Origin: Lates calcarifer | Lineage: Eukaryota; Chordata; Actinopteri; Centropomidae | Assembly (NCBI RefSeq): GCF_001640805.2 | Contig: NC_066833.1 | Span: 6,433,169 to 6,497,168 of the forward strand | Reading direction: 5' to 3' | Length of the DNA: 64,000 bases | Shown: positions 12,429-23,451 of the stretch, piece by piece | Layout of the letters: every line of letters begins with the position of its first letter | How positions within the stretch are numbered: the stretch's first letter is position 1 | Made by a program: the position numbers and the translations under genes | Notes under the pieces: model-generated | Databases searched by the model: none | What the model saw: only the letters and a program-made list of their open reading frames with translations | What the model was told of the DNA's origin: nothing

Positions 12429-13508
12429 CTAGATGAAGAAAGCAAGCATAAAATCTGTCTTTTTTCAGTCACATTGTTAAAGGAGTAGCCTAGTGAGCAG
12501 AGCTGAGGGGTCTAGAGCCCACTGTATCCCATTTGTTTCAATGGAATAATCAAATTTTGTATGGGAAGTAGCCAAAATTATTTCAGGCTGACTGTTTGAC
12601 CACTTTTCCCTACCTTTTCCAACATCTCTCATGATACATTGTTGATGCATATAATTAAATATCAATTTTGTTCCTTGGTAACTGACAGAAGAACTAGGTA
12701 GTGATACCTACCGTGCTGTACAGACAAAGAAAAGAGCACATACTATTTTACAACATCTGGAGTAAACTCAAGGTTAATGAGATTTTTATGTCAGTGCTCA
12801 ACAAGACTTTTCCATAACTTGATGGATTAATTGATGCTGTAGCTGTCCAGTTTATTGATATAGTCTTTAAGAGGGCAGGACCCTCCATTCCTAACTGCCT
12901 GATCAAATTTCCTTGGCCTTCTACAGAAACCAGTAACTGGTGGAAGATTAAGGACAAAATTGGCTTTCTCTTTTCTACAGTGAATGAGCAATGAGCAGTT
13001 GAATTAGGAGCTTCTCCGGTTGAGGACAACAAACCCTGTGTCAAACTTTCGACTCAAGGTATATTTAAAACAGCCAAAAATCTAAAGATCTAAAATCTGA
13101 CTCTATCTTTATCTGTATCAAGACTCATTGACCCCAATTAAGAAAAAAAAATTTTTTTTATGATCAATTGCCTTTTATTGACACTTGACACAAACACTTA
13201 AGTCGATTACTAAGAGCAGCTTTACCTTGTCATTGTAGAGTAAGGCAGCTGCTTTTTACAAAGTCAGCAAAAAGACTTATGTTTTGGTGTCAGGATTATC
13301 TGATTAACATGGCTTTGCTTGGTTAGTGGCCCTCTTCATTTGTTATTATTAGTTTAGCCCACTGCATGGCCAATAAGGAAAACAGTAGGTCAAGCTCCCT
13401 CCCCTGGACCATGACACAGTATACATTTTTAATTCAAACAGGCCTAGGAAAAAATATAGCCTCTTTCAAATCCAATTGATTTTTTTTTATCTCTGCTATT
13501 TTACTTTA

Positions 13509-13756
13509 GTAACATCACATATTCCCCATTGTCATCCTGCGTTGCTTTAAGAAACCACAGGGTCTCCTCTTTCACCAGGATTCGACTGGTCTGGTTGCTC
13601 ATTTCCTGACCCGTCTTTGAGTCATACCAGGTGATGTTGTATGGAACAGCTGTGAAGCTGAAGACATCTGAGACACCAAGATGCTATTCAGCATTGCCAT
13701 GTGGTTGAGAACAGAGAAAATCCTCTCAAACTGGAGCTTTTAATTGGTACAGTTCT
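13509..13756 (-). pseudogene. il1r-type pseudogene, Ig1 exon
   Basis: Acceptor TTGCAG at the upper end, then ENCTN followed by TAA, KLQFERIFSV, and a frame change before DVFSFTAVPYNITWYDS and ILVKEETLWFLKATQDDN. The closing Y-x-C seems shifted out of frame by one base and the donor is weak. It aligns with il1r2 exon 3 (NKQLWFLPAQASDSGDYIC). Confidence 0.75.
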
Positions 13757-14950
13757 CTGCAACAAGCACATATCAGTGGAGAATACAGTAGATATTTCAA
13801 CAGCAAGAAATACTTGTGTGGTAGGCAAGGGCTAAAAAACCTTAATGTGATTTTGTTTTTATATATTTTTACTTTCATGGATTAGGAAAAAATTTGTGAG
13901 AAATTGAAATCTGCACCAAATCATTCCCTCTTGTTGGATGTTCTTTTCAGGCATTCAAATAGCAGCTCAGGGATTTAGAGCTGCCCAGAGGACATTGTGC
14001 CTAACTTCCAGTATTTTTCCATGGTCACTGAGCTGCTGCAGAGTTAAATGCCTTTCTCAAAGACATCATTGCTAAAGTAGAGTTACTCTTATCCAGCGAC
14101 AAAAACTAGTCCGTTCTTACAAAACATATAAATAAATAAAACACAACAACATATGTATTCTTTTAGCTGCAAAACCTTTTGGAGCCTTATTACAGTATTC
14201 TGTAGACTTACACCTTTTTGGCTAGTCAGGTTTTAATGGGACTAGCAGCTTGGTAGTGTTAGATTTTTTCCCCCAAGAAAAGTCAGAAATCAGTGTGAGA
14301 CCTCTGGGGAGCTCATGTGGCAACTCGGTTACACAAGTTCCTGCAGTAACAACAATGGCCACAAGATGGAAATAAAAATGCTTCTGTACAAACTTGAGGC
14401 AGAGGTTGGACTAGATCTGTTTTACATTGTCTCTGAGTTGTACTAATATGTTTGTAAGGAAAGTGTAACTCAGATCACCTTGTAGAAATCCTGTGTAGAT
14501 CCCATATAACCCAAGGAAAAACAGAAGATTTCTCAGTGCTGAAGGCCCATGGCTGCAACATGTATATTCAATTTCTATTCAATTTTATTTATATAGCGCC
14601 ATATCACAACAGAAGTTATCTCAAGGCACTTTTCATATATAGCAGCTCTAGACTATACTCTTCAAAATAGGTATTTACAGAGAGAGACCCAACAAATCCC
14701 ATATATGTAACAGTAAGAAATTAACTTATGCAAGCCATGGTGGAATTTTCTTATTCTCTTTTGTGACAATTGACTGGTAAATGGTGGGCTTGTGGTATTC
14801 AAATTTTCCAAAACAGAGGGCTCCTTTACTTCTAGACCCTCAAGAAAACACACAAACACTTGCAGGTTACTGCTAAGGATTAGACAGTATATTGTACAAT
14901 ATGGAGATTATATCAATACAGTTTCTAGGAAGGATCACTAAGAGAAATGA
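13757..14950. other. Non-coding spacer between pseudogene and copy B
   Basis: No convincing exon was found. A signal-peptide exon for the pseudogene would be expected here but I could not identify one. A short dispersed repeat lies at 14571-14660. Confidence 0.5.
14571..14660 (+). mobile_element. Dispersed teleost repeat fragment (family 1)
   Basis: Contains CAATTTTATTTATATAGCGC, then CACAACAGAAGTTATCTCAA and GGCACTTTTCATATA, a string met many times in teleost genomes. A related fragment in the opposite orientation is at 16905-16998. Confidence 0.55.
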
Positions 14951-15658
14951 TAATACCTCTGATTATACAGACTGGACACAAATCCTTTGTTTCAGTTTAA
15001 TTTCAGTTTATATTAAGTTAAGAGGTAGCTGGGTATGTTGGCCCACAGATCTGCAGCATGATCACAGGTCCAAGGCTGTAACAGCATGAACATCTAAAAT
15101 ACAAATAATTGTTGGATAAACAATATAAAATTAATATATTTATTATCAATTCCATGAATGGTGCGAGTCTTATAGTTATTTAGCACTAGGATGGGGAAAG
15201 AATGGAAGTTACCCTTCCTACAGAGTAGGAAGGAGGAGTGAAGAGAAAACATTTTTATTCTGTAATGAATGAATGTTTAACTTTTTGTTTTTTGTAGTGA
15301 AGTGCTCCATTAATATTTGATGTAACTTGCTGGAGGAGGAGGTTGAAAAGCACAGACCAACACTAAACAATTATATAAAATGCACCTTACTGAATCACTC
15401 TTTTCATTTAAATTTGAAGTTTGATTACAATGATTTCTCCTTTTTGTTTTTTTAATTATTGTTTCAAAGCAACTGATAAGTTAGGTACATTCTATTGAAT
15501 ACACACTTTAAAAATAGATCATCACTGGTTACAACAGGTGCCTCTGATAAAATGTAAAAGAAAGTGGATCTCCTCTGTAGCTACACTTCTCTGAAATAAT
15601 CATGCAACCCTTAATGATGTGTTCCTTGAAGCTTGAGTGGCTCTTATATTTGACTCAC

Positions 15659-15729
15659 CCCAGAGAGAGCAACACACAGACACAGAACAGACAAAGGAAG
15701 GCTGAATACGTTTACATGCCGCAACAGAG
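15659..15729 (-). other. Conserved 71-base exon-like block (copy B), putative non-coding first exon
   Basis: Same length, acceptor (CTCTGCAG) and donor (GTGAGTCA) as the copy A block at 7796-7866. It lies about 1.9 kb upstream, in transcript sense, of the pseudogene Ig1 exon and so could have been its 5' UTR exon. No ATG-initiated signal peptide is present. Confidence 0.35.
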
Positions 15730-16561
15730 CTGCAGAGGACATACAGATGACATACAGTGCACCACAAGCTTTTCATCGTGGAAATGCTAGTTTTAGTATC
15801 CCATGACAGTAACTATACTCATTCAGACCCTGCTGAAACTTTGTGCTTTTAAAGAACTGATGTACAAAATATTACAAAATAATCAAATAAATTAATGAGG
15901 GGGTTGGCAGGTATGAACAGTCCTGCTCCCAAACCTGAGTAACAGGATGTTTAAGTTGTTCAAAATAGAGAATTCGCCGGCGTGGTGTTGCTGTTGTCCA
16001 TTCATGAAGGCAGCAGCCTCGGATCACATGAAAATCCTGCAATAAGTTAGATTTGTGAAATGCACTAATGCATGTTATCACTGTTTTAACCATGAAACTT
16101 TTTTTCTGTAAATGATTCTTGCTTTAAGTTTGAATATATGTTAATAAAATGTATGTTTGATAATAATCTTTATTGTGCTTTATTAACTAATTTTATTTAC
16201 TAATCGCTTTGCTGTAATACTGTGTACGCTGTGGAATAATATAGAAAAGTTTCTGTGAAGGTTGGTATGGTGGCTCACAGGTTGGGTGTAGGCCTCTCTG
16301 TGGAGTTTATATGTTGTCTCTGTGTCTGTGTGAGATTCCTCTGTTTCCTCTCACAGTCCAAAGACCGGTAAAATAGAAACTCCAGGTTAAATGCTAGTAT
16401 GAATGATGGTTGAAATATTGTACTTTGTACTCCAACACATAATGTCTTTTATTGAAGAGCCAAGTAAAATGATGCAGTGTTTGAGTTAGAGCATCAACAC
16501 TGTCAAATACTTTTAACAGAGCAGTAATGTAACACTATTTTATAGGATTATAACATTAGAA

Positions 16562-16797
16562 ATCCCACAAGGACATTGGTCTCCCGGAATGCTGGTTTAC
16601 TGGTGGTCCCCAGAGTTTCAGGAGTAGAATGGGAGGCAGAGCCTTCAGCTAGGAGGTAGACATCCTCTGTACCTTTAAGAGTAGGCTTAAAACCTTTTTG
16701 ATAAAGCTTATAGTTAGGGTTGGCCCAGGCTTGAACCATCCCTTAATTATGCTGCAATAGGCCTAGACTGCCGGGACATTTCCCATGATGCACTGAG

Positions 16798-16855
<58 letters not shown>

Positions 16856-16998
16856 AGCATGGATTCATATCCCATATTACATGTTAATAACTCAATATCT
16901 TCTAGTATGGACTAGACCTGCTCTATATGAAAAGTGCCTTGAGAAGAATTTTCTTGTGATTCGGCGCAACAGATAAAATTGAACTGAATTGAATTGAC
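16562..16998. mobile_element. Composite insertion present only in copy B (LINE-like remnant plus repeat family 1)
   Basis: Copy A runs straight through this point (ACATTAGAAA then CAAACATACACAT), whereas copy B is interrupted by about 440 bases. The left part reads on the plus strand VVPRVSGVEWEAEPSA, weakly like the end of a LINE reverse-transcriptase ORF, though I am unsure. Then comes a (CT)n tract, then a fragment of repeat family 1 ending in TTGAATTGAA repeats. The insertion postdates the duplication. Confidence 0.5.
16801..16851. repeat. (CT)n microsatellite
   Basis: About 25 uninterrupted CT dinucleotides inside the copy B insertion. Confidence 0.98.
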
Positions 16999-17134
16999 AC
17001 ATACATTCAATTAAACATACACATCAAACCACTTTCTTTTAATAAAGTCAGATTTGCCATGGAAATGTGCACACATTCTGTTTTGCAAATGGACTGAACA
17101 TGCTTCTACTTTACAAGATGCTTCCCTGAGAACA

Positions 17135-17140
17135 TTTATT
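17135..17140 (-). terminator. il1r2: Candidate poly(A) signal of il1r2
   Basis: AATAAA on the minus strand about 660 bases after the il1r2 stop, in a segment conserved in copy A. The region between it and the stop (17141-17795) is the putative 3' UTR. Transcript data would settle the real end. Confidence 0.4.
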
Positions 17141-17795
17141 ACATTCTTAAAAATACATACATGTATGCCGTTTGCAGTGGTGTTGAACTAGATTGCACTA
17201 CAGTAAGGGGGATTTTTTATGTTTTGGCACTGCAAACTATAACCTAAGTGATAAGTACATGGTAAAATAATACCTCTGTGACAGAGTTAATGAAGTAAAC
17301 ATTATTATATTTATACAAAGTAGAATTAATTAAATTGGCATTAAATTTTACAGGTGTGCCTGGTAAAGTTGGCACTGATTGTATGTTTTTATGTATGTAC
17401 ATGCGTATGCACGTGTTGCCTCGATATGAGCCTTCACTGAATTTGACTTGGTTATTTCAGCAGGATATTTCTGTCACACCAAAATGAAATAAATGCATCA
17501 AAGAAAACTGCTTAAATTAGATAAATGCATGTAACTTCCATGTGCGCACATAATATATCACTCAAAAGTGACAGAAAAATCCTTGTGTAGTTCTCATTTG
17601 AGGATGAAGAAATGGAGGACAGTGGGTAACAGCATGACACTGTAGTTGAATACAGCTACTAATTTAAAAGCATTGAAACCATGTAAAAGGAAAGTTGATC
17701 AAGAACACAATGTGGTGGTGCCACTGCACAACATCACATGCTTGCAGTACATTAAAGACTGATTTGATGTTACAGCAAACACACATTAAGGAAAG

Positions 17796-17941
17796 CTAGA
17801 AGGTGCTGTTCTGTCGAGCCAGAATGTAATCCATTTTCTTTTTCCTTTTAGGTTTGAAGAGAATGTAGAGGAAGATGGAAACCACTGTCAGGAAGCAAGA
17901 TATGGCCACTGCAGCTACCACCAGCCATGTAAATTTGGAGT
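17796..17941 (-). CDS. il1r2: il1r2 exon 10: transmembrane helix, short tail, stop
   Basis: Residues 374-421. TTTGCAG acceptor, then DSKFTWLVVAAVAISCFLTV, hydrophobic to residue 402, then KPKRKKKMDYILARQNSTF and TAG. No TIR domain. Confidence 0.93.
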
Positions 17942-20900
17942 CTGCAAAGAGAGGCAAAGGTAAATGAATGTTTTGATATTCAGTAGGGGCTATGGAAAAT
18001 AATGCCACTGTATTAGATCTTGGATTGGCTATTATTTAAGATAACATGCTTTAAGTTATTTACTGAGATCTTAGAATATAGTGACATTTCTAAAATGGGT
18101 AAAAACCACTAGTAGTTCCAGATGGGTTTCAACATTTATTTTAGCCTAACTTATTTGGAAGCAAAATCTCAAGATTATTACCCAAACTGCTCATTTTAAA
18201 CATCCATCTCAGTTTATCATGGATAGTTTCTTGCCCAGTCACATGATGATCAGTATGGTCATGTTGGTGTGTGCAGTATTGTCATGTTACCAATCTTACC
18301 CTCTAGTTGAAACTGTGCCACAACTTCCTGTCTTCCTCCTTGGTTCTGAGTGATACACTTCAGCTCTGTCTTCACATTTTCTTCTGTCATCTCTACAACA
18401 ACTAGCCTCAGTTCAATCTGGCAGCCTCCAGACACCTTCGATACCCTAGGAACGCACAAAAAGCAACTTACTTGTGTCCAATTTACCATAAGTCCCCTAT
18501 TAGTAGTCCTACTCACATCTGGAAAATCTTTGCACATCTGTCAAAAAAAATAAACAATTACCTCCTCCCTCCCTGTAGAGCCCACCCATTGAGGTATGAT
18601 GACTCCACTGATTGGCCATTGACCAGCCACATGACCACAGTAGAATCTGCCATTTTACATTCAGTGAGCACCTTGCAAAACAAATCCAGTCCCGAACCTA
18701 AACAAAGTCAAAGAGGTAAATTGACACTGGAACTTTAAACAGTCTGTTTCTTCATTAAAGCAACAAAATGTTACTTGTGCTGTGCAACAGCCGCCGCTGC
18801 AGCCAGGAGTGGTAATTATCTCTGTTGGACTTGGAGTCCAAGTCATTAAGCAGTTTCAATTTACAGAAAATAAAGCGTATTGACTGCGTAGTCCCACTCA
18901 CAGAACTGAAACATGGCTGAACAGTGTATATTCCTCATGATCCCTGGTTTCTGTAACTGGAAACACTGTTGCTGTTACAAACACTGCAAACTATGTTTAG
19001 AATTTCTTGATATTTTCAAGGTTTCCTTGCTGGATAATGGAAATGATTGCTGGTTTTTAATGTCTTCCAAGTCTTTTTAACTGATCTACAGTTTGGTAAT
19101 ATTCCTACTTGGAGGGCCTGATTCAGACAAATTAAATCGCTGACAATCACTCATTTACACGTCTCACAGGAGATCGTATGCTCTCACTAAAGTTATATGG
19201 TGTAAGAACAGACATTTTGGATATGGACTGGGAATGACACCCTGTCCCTGTTAAGTCAGTATACAATCAAAATGACTGTGACTTGTTTTAAGGTAAACTA
19301 GTTACATAATGTTTCTGTAGTGCATTTTGCACATGAGCAAATCTGATATATTAGGACTCAAAAATCCATTTTATCACTCACCATGTGGACTTTCAAAAAT
19401 GGTTCCATTCAGTGGCAAAACAATCACAGGTGGTGGAATTATTGGAGCTAAGACATAAAGACAAAAAACATTTAATCAGTAGATACAAACATTAGGAATA
19501 AAAACAAAAGCATATAAGCAATATGGTAGCAACAGCATTACATTTTTGTGCCCACAGGGAAAAGTAAAGAATGAACATATACACACACCAAAAAACAAAC
19601 AAACCACAAAAAAAAAGAAACAATAAATAATTCAGAAAAGCTCACTGTGAGCAGTGCTGTCGCTACTGCTGTTGTCTAGCTCTGGGTCAGATGTCATAGA
19701 GAGATCAGGGACAGTGGTAGTGATTGCTGGATCTGTACCTAGTGGACACAAATTAATACATAAGGACACAGATGTGAACAATTACACCCAGTTGGCCAGT
19801 AGAGGGCAGTGCATGCTAATAAGTTATGGTGTTGTGAGGAAGTAAAATGGCATTTCCTATTAATACATATGATTAGAACTCATGACCCCATAATTACAGC
19901 AATTTTGGTGACATATCACTCATTTTATTTTATTTCTAAACATTTGCTGTCATTCTGACTCAATTTGTGGATATTAAAACTCGATCTGAATGATCTTTTT
20001 ATCAAATCAAATAAAAATCTGCAATTACCTTTTGCATTCTTATCATTAAATGGAGCAAAAACAAAAGTGTTGTTTACGCTAATCTGCAAAACAAGTAAGG
20101 CACAGCCTACTCTGTAGCAGTGTGCTTCATCAAGCACTGCATGCACAATATACACTTGGTTGTATTTTTAAACCTGGAATTAATAATAAATATTAGAAAA
20201 ATAATGCCAATCTTCATTTATAGGAGTATTTATAATTAGGTTTCTAAATGAAATCTGCAAGAGAAATATTTTAAATAACATACTGATTTACCCAACTCTC
20301 CTCAGCAGTGCTATTCATAAAAGAAATTATGTCTGTTATGACATCACACATCACCTACCTTGCACATGGAGCCAGAGGATTCTGCTGACTTTGTACTCCT
20401 GGTGATTGATGAGCACTGTGAGCTGGCAGATGTAGACACCTGCATGGGATCGCCTCACAGCAGGGATCATTAGTTTGCCACTGTCCTGGCCAAAGGGGGC
20501 AATGCTGTCTGTGGAGCTGGATTCCTGTCAGAAAGCCACATACTGCATCACTCATGGGTAAAGTAAAGCTCTCAAGCTAAAATGGTTTGGTGTCGGATCT
20601 AGCTGAATAATGGTCAGCGTGCACATTAATGGGCCATTAACCAATGTATGATTTTTGTAGACCTCTACTGGCAGGTAGCAGAAATAACAACAGAATTCAT
20701 CTCCTTCCTTACATGTACTGTGACTCCTCTTCCCTTGAGCTATATAGTGTCCACTGACATGCACCACAATATCTTACTGTTTAAATTTTTAGCTCAAACA
20801 GTTATAACAAATTATTTTCACCTAAAGCCTCTTGCTGAGATAATAAGTTATAACACAGATTCTCTTTTATAGCTGTTAAAAATATTGACCACAGTGGAAA

Positions 20901-22510
20901 CCTCTGGAAAAAAATCTTTGATTGTGCGATACATGAATGCATTAATTTGACTGGACAAGATCTACACCTTAATAAGCACCTTTTTTTTTGGGTAACATTG
21001 ATTAATTGTAATTCAACAATAGTGTCTTTTTATTATTAAAGTCTTATTGTTATAAAACAAGTACAAGAATGTGCCTTCAGTGCCTTTTTTTTCAAATTTC
21101 AATTTTTTTCAAATCTTGAAAATAAATGATGGTTGAACTAAACTGATTTGCACTGGCAATTGACTGAAGTTTAGGACTCACAAAGTTTAAGTTTAGAAGT
21201 TTAGAAATCACAAATTTTAAAATGTGAAACAGACTAAAGGGCAGAAAAATAGTTTTAAAAGATTGCAAACTGACCCAACTAGTCATTGAACTATTGTTGC
21301 TGATCAACATCCAGTATAAAAAGTATTTTTCTTCTCTCACCTTGTGCCACTCTATCAGTCTGTCTGTCTTGTTGAAGTTATCTAGAGATGGACATTTGAA
21401 ATTCAGCGTCTCTCCCACTACAAGTGGGATGTTATAGGACAGTTTCTCCATGTCCAAAGATGTAGACTTGTACACATACAGAGTGATGCTTCCAGTTACA
21501 CAGTGGGTTCCATTTCTAGAGAGAAAAGTAAGGAAATTTTAAATTGCAGGTAGCAAGAAAGTATAGCAAGTAAAGATATAATTTTTCACCAACAAAGTTT
21601 GAATCTGCATAACGGCATGCAATATGCCTCACTGAAATCTCTCTGAGCAAAAATATAAAATCTCGCTAGTTTCAGAGATGCTGTTTTGTTGCCCACTCTG
21701 AACCTAAACTCTCTAAAGAGGAAGGTAAGACAAAGGGCAACCTTTTGAAAGTCTGAACATCAAAGTTCATTTCCTTCCTGGGAAAACCCACCAGCTTATT
21801 GATTGGTTGCAAGACTATAAACCATTTGCAAAAGATGTTCAATAGAGCATAAAGAAAATGGTGTGAGAAGTGCTTTAAGTCTTGATGGCTACCTGTAAGT
21901 GCAGATATAGTCCCCTGAGTCTGAAGCCTGAGCTGGAAGGAACCACAGTTGTTTGTTTCGCTGCTGGACACGCCCATCACCCTCATAGGCCACATGCTCT
22001 GTCCCATTGTCTTTGGTGATGAGGTACCTTGCTGTTGGTGGGGCAAGGTTGCGAACTTTGAGCTCTCTCTCGAACAATGAGAAGGAGAGGATTACAGCTT
22101 CGCCCTCCACTCTGAATATCTGCACCTCTGGAGTCACCAGGTAACAGTTGTCTGCAGGGAAATTATTATGGTTATGGCAACATATTGTTGTTGTTTGCCC
22201 TTTCACCTACAGAAATTGTTTAAATGAATACCAAGAAATTAAAGATTGTCCAGAGCTGAATTTTTATGGCCATGATTTTACAGTTTCATAGCAGTTATAT
22301 CTATTGTTTCCATGATAACCTCGCTTCCCTATAGCTTGCCTCACTTCAGCACAGGCGACTCAAGCAAGTTTTTAATTATGTATAATTAACAATATGTGCA
22401 GCTACATAAAATACAGCATGCTCACCTTTCGTAGGCAGAGGAGGTAATGGAGGTCTTCCATAAACGTATTCAGTGATGACTACTGCAAATATCAGTGCCA
22501 ACCGGACCAT
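17796..22510 (-). CDS. il1r2: Interleukin-1 receptor type 2 (decoy receptor), nine coding exons
   Basis: The cell-surface decoy binds IL-1 without signalling (family knowledge). Nine coding exons, all GT-AG, join to 1266 bp and 421 residues with no stop. In order: signal peptide (MVRLALIFAVVITEYVYG, 1-18), Ig1 (29-115), Ig2 (116-229), a Ser/Thr/Asp-rich linker (230-257), Ig3 (about 259-374), one transmembrane helix (377-402) and a tail of about 19 basic-start residues with no TIR domain. That tail identifies type 2 rather than type 1. Ig2 has NFKCPSLDNFNKT and AGVYICQL; Ig3 has LDLFCKVL and LKCITQNQ. Sequons include NGT at several sites and NKT. Human IL1R2, from memory, is about 398 residues; the extra length is mainly the linker. 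Odd: Ig1 has Ser where the B-strand Cys is expected (VILSFSLF). map4k4 lies upstream in the same orientation, as in mammals. Confidence 0.93.
18300..18445 (-). CDS. il1r2: il1r2 exon 9: second half of Ig3
   Basis: 146 bp, residues 325-374. Contains IELRLVVVEMTEENVKTELK then CITQNQ with the closing Ig3 cysteine. Acceptor TTCCTAG, donor GTAAGA. Confidence 0.92.
18562..18697 (-). CDS. il1r2: il1r2 exon 8: first half of Ig3
   Basis: 136 bp, residues 280-325. Contains GSGLDLFCKVLTE with the opening cysteine, then VVMWLVNGQSVESSY with the core Trp. Acceptor TGTTTAG, donor GTAATT. Confidence 0.92.
19382..19447 (-). CDS. il1r2: il1r2 exon 7: Pro-rich lead into Ig3
   Basis: 66 bp, residues 258-280: TPIIPPPVIVLPLNGTIFE and SPHG. 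Corresponds to the PVIISPL segment before Ig3 in mammalian IL1R2. Acceptor GTCTTAG, donor GTGAGT. Confidence 0.9.
19646..19732 (-). CDS. il1r2: il1r2 exon 6: Ser/Thr/Asp-rich linker between Ig2 and Ig3
   Basis: 87 bp, phase 1-1, so it can be skipped without frame loss. Reads DPAITTTVPDLSMTSDP and ELDNSSSDSTAH. No Ig feature; probably an O-glycosylated stalk (inference). I recall no equivalent exon in mammalian IL1R2. The neighbouring pseudogene has a matching exon at 12030-12129. Confidence 0.85.
20359..20524 (-). CDS. il1r2: il1r2 exon 5: second half of Ig2
   Basis: 166 bp, residues 174-229. Contains SGKLMIPAVRRSHAGVYICQ and LWLHVQ. Acceptor CTGACAG, donor GTAGGT. Confidence 0.93.
21341..21515 (-). 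CDS. il1r2: il1r2 exon 4: end of Ig1, first half of Ig2
   Basis: 175 bp, residues 115-173. NGTHCVTGSITLYVY, then LVVGETLNFKCPSL and LIEWHK with the Ig2 opening Cys and core Trp. Acceptor TCTCTAG, donor GTGAGA. Confidence 0.93.
21893..22151 (-). CDS. il1r2: il1r2 exon 3: Ig1
   Basis: 259 bp, residues 29-115. Starts DNCYLVTPEVQIFRVEG and ends LWFLPAQASDSGDYICTYR. The B-strand position reads VILSFS, lacking the usual Ig cysteine, while the F-strand Cys is kept. Acceptor CCTGCAG, donor GTAGCC. Confidence 0.92.
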
Positions 22511-22519
22511 AATTGCAGT
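22426..22519 (-). CDS. il1r2: il1r2 exon 2: start codon and signal peptide
   Basis: Coding from ATG at 22510 down to 22426 (85 bp); 22511-22519 is 5' UTR after a CCTACAG acceptor. The chosen ATG gives MVRLALIFAVVITEYVYG, a typical signal peptide. An ATG further upstream lies before the acceptor and is intronic. Donor GTGAGC. Confidence 0.88.
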
Positions 22520-23451
22520 CTGTAGGGACATACAAATCTGAAATAAAAGATCCACCAACAATACTTGAGTTTAATACTAGGAAGTAGAGATGAAGGCATG
22601 AGAGAAGGGCAAACCAGAGGAATCACAGTAAGGATAACAAAATGATGCTGAGCTTTATTGACGTTTAGCTTTAATTTAAACTCATTTATAGGTTGTAGAT
22701 GAAACCTGTGACATCACGGGAGTCATCATCTGGCACTCCCATTCATCCCGCCCCCACACTCGGCAGCTAGATTTAACCACAGGGATTTACCAACAGTGAC
22801 ACATAAGATGAGTCATATTGAATGGCTAAAGGGCATTTATATCAGAGGTCAGCAAAATGTAATAACTAACAATAATAATAAACATTTTTTAAAAATATTA
22901 ATTTATGTTTCTAATTAATTCTTTCTAATCAAAAATTGAGATCTGTTTTTCTACTGTACACATCTTTAATGGTTCAAGAAAACATGAATAAATTAGTAGA
23001 TGATAATAGTTAGTATTAAACATGTGTCTTTTAATTTTTGAAAGCAGGTGTCCCCTGTGATTTTTGATGATTGATGATTTTTATTTACACACAGAAGAGG
23101 GCACTTAATGCCATAGAATATTTATTTGTTCATATATTCATTAGATATGTGCATTATCAAATCTAATGTAATTAACCATGTTCCATATGCAATTGACTTA
23201 ATTTAACATACTTTATATTGTATTAAGTCATACAAAGTTATCTCTTCTCCATGTTATTCTGTTCTGTTCAGTTTTAGTTAGGCCTCTGTCAGACAGGAAG
23301 ATAAACTCCTGGGTTCATTCAGAGAATTTTTGCTGCATAGTTAAATAATTTCCATGGAAACTAGCTGATTTTCACTTCTGCTTCTGTTCCCTTGCCTGTG
23401 ATTACAGGATCAGCTGACAGCAGGCGGCACTAGCTCTAGCTCTAACAGACA

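Larger units (their letters stand above)
11583..13756 (-). pseudogene. Broken second interleukin-1 receptor (il1r2-like) gene
   Basis: Four receptor exon remnants lie in transcript order on the minus strand, downstream of intact il1r2. An Ig1 exon (about 13509-13756) reads ENCTN, an in-frame TAA, KLQFERIFSV, a frameshift, NITWYDSKTG and LWFLKATQDDNGEY. An Ig2 second-half exon (12257-12428) is open, with SSYTCTLTFTLGG. A Ser/Thr-rich linker exon (12030-12129) joins it in phase. A last-exon fragment (11583-11640) encodes MDYILARQNSIF as in il1r2 but has two in-frame TAA codons just before it. I found no counterparts of the Ig2 first-half or Ig3 exons. The Ig1 stop and frameshift make a working full-length receptor unlikely. 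It probably arose in the duplication that made copies A and B. Confidence 0.8.
14951..17850. repeat. Segmental duplication, copy B (3' flank and last-exon end of il1r2)
   Basis: Partner of copy A. It starts in diverged flanking DNA and runs through the il1r2 3' UTR into the end of exon 10 (AGAATGTAATCCATTT shared with copy A). It contains an insertion at about 16562-16998 that copy A lacks. Confidence 0.85.

Noticed and set aside
12748..13044. A 98-codon minus-strand open frame inside the il1r-type pseudogene
   Set aside because: No Ig motif (no paired cysteines or Trp) and no flanking splice sites; it looks like intronic chance.
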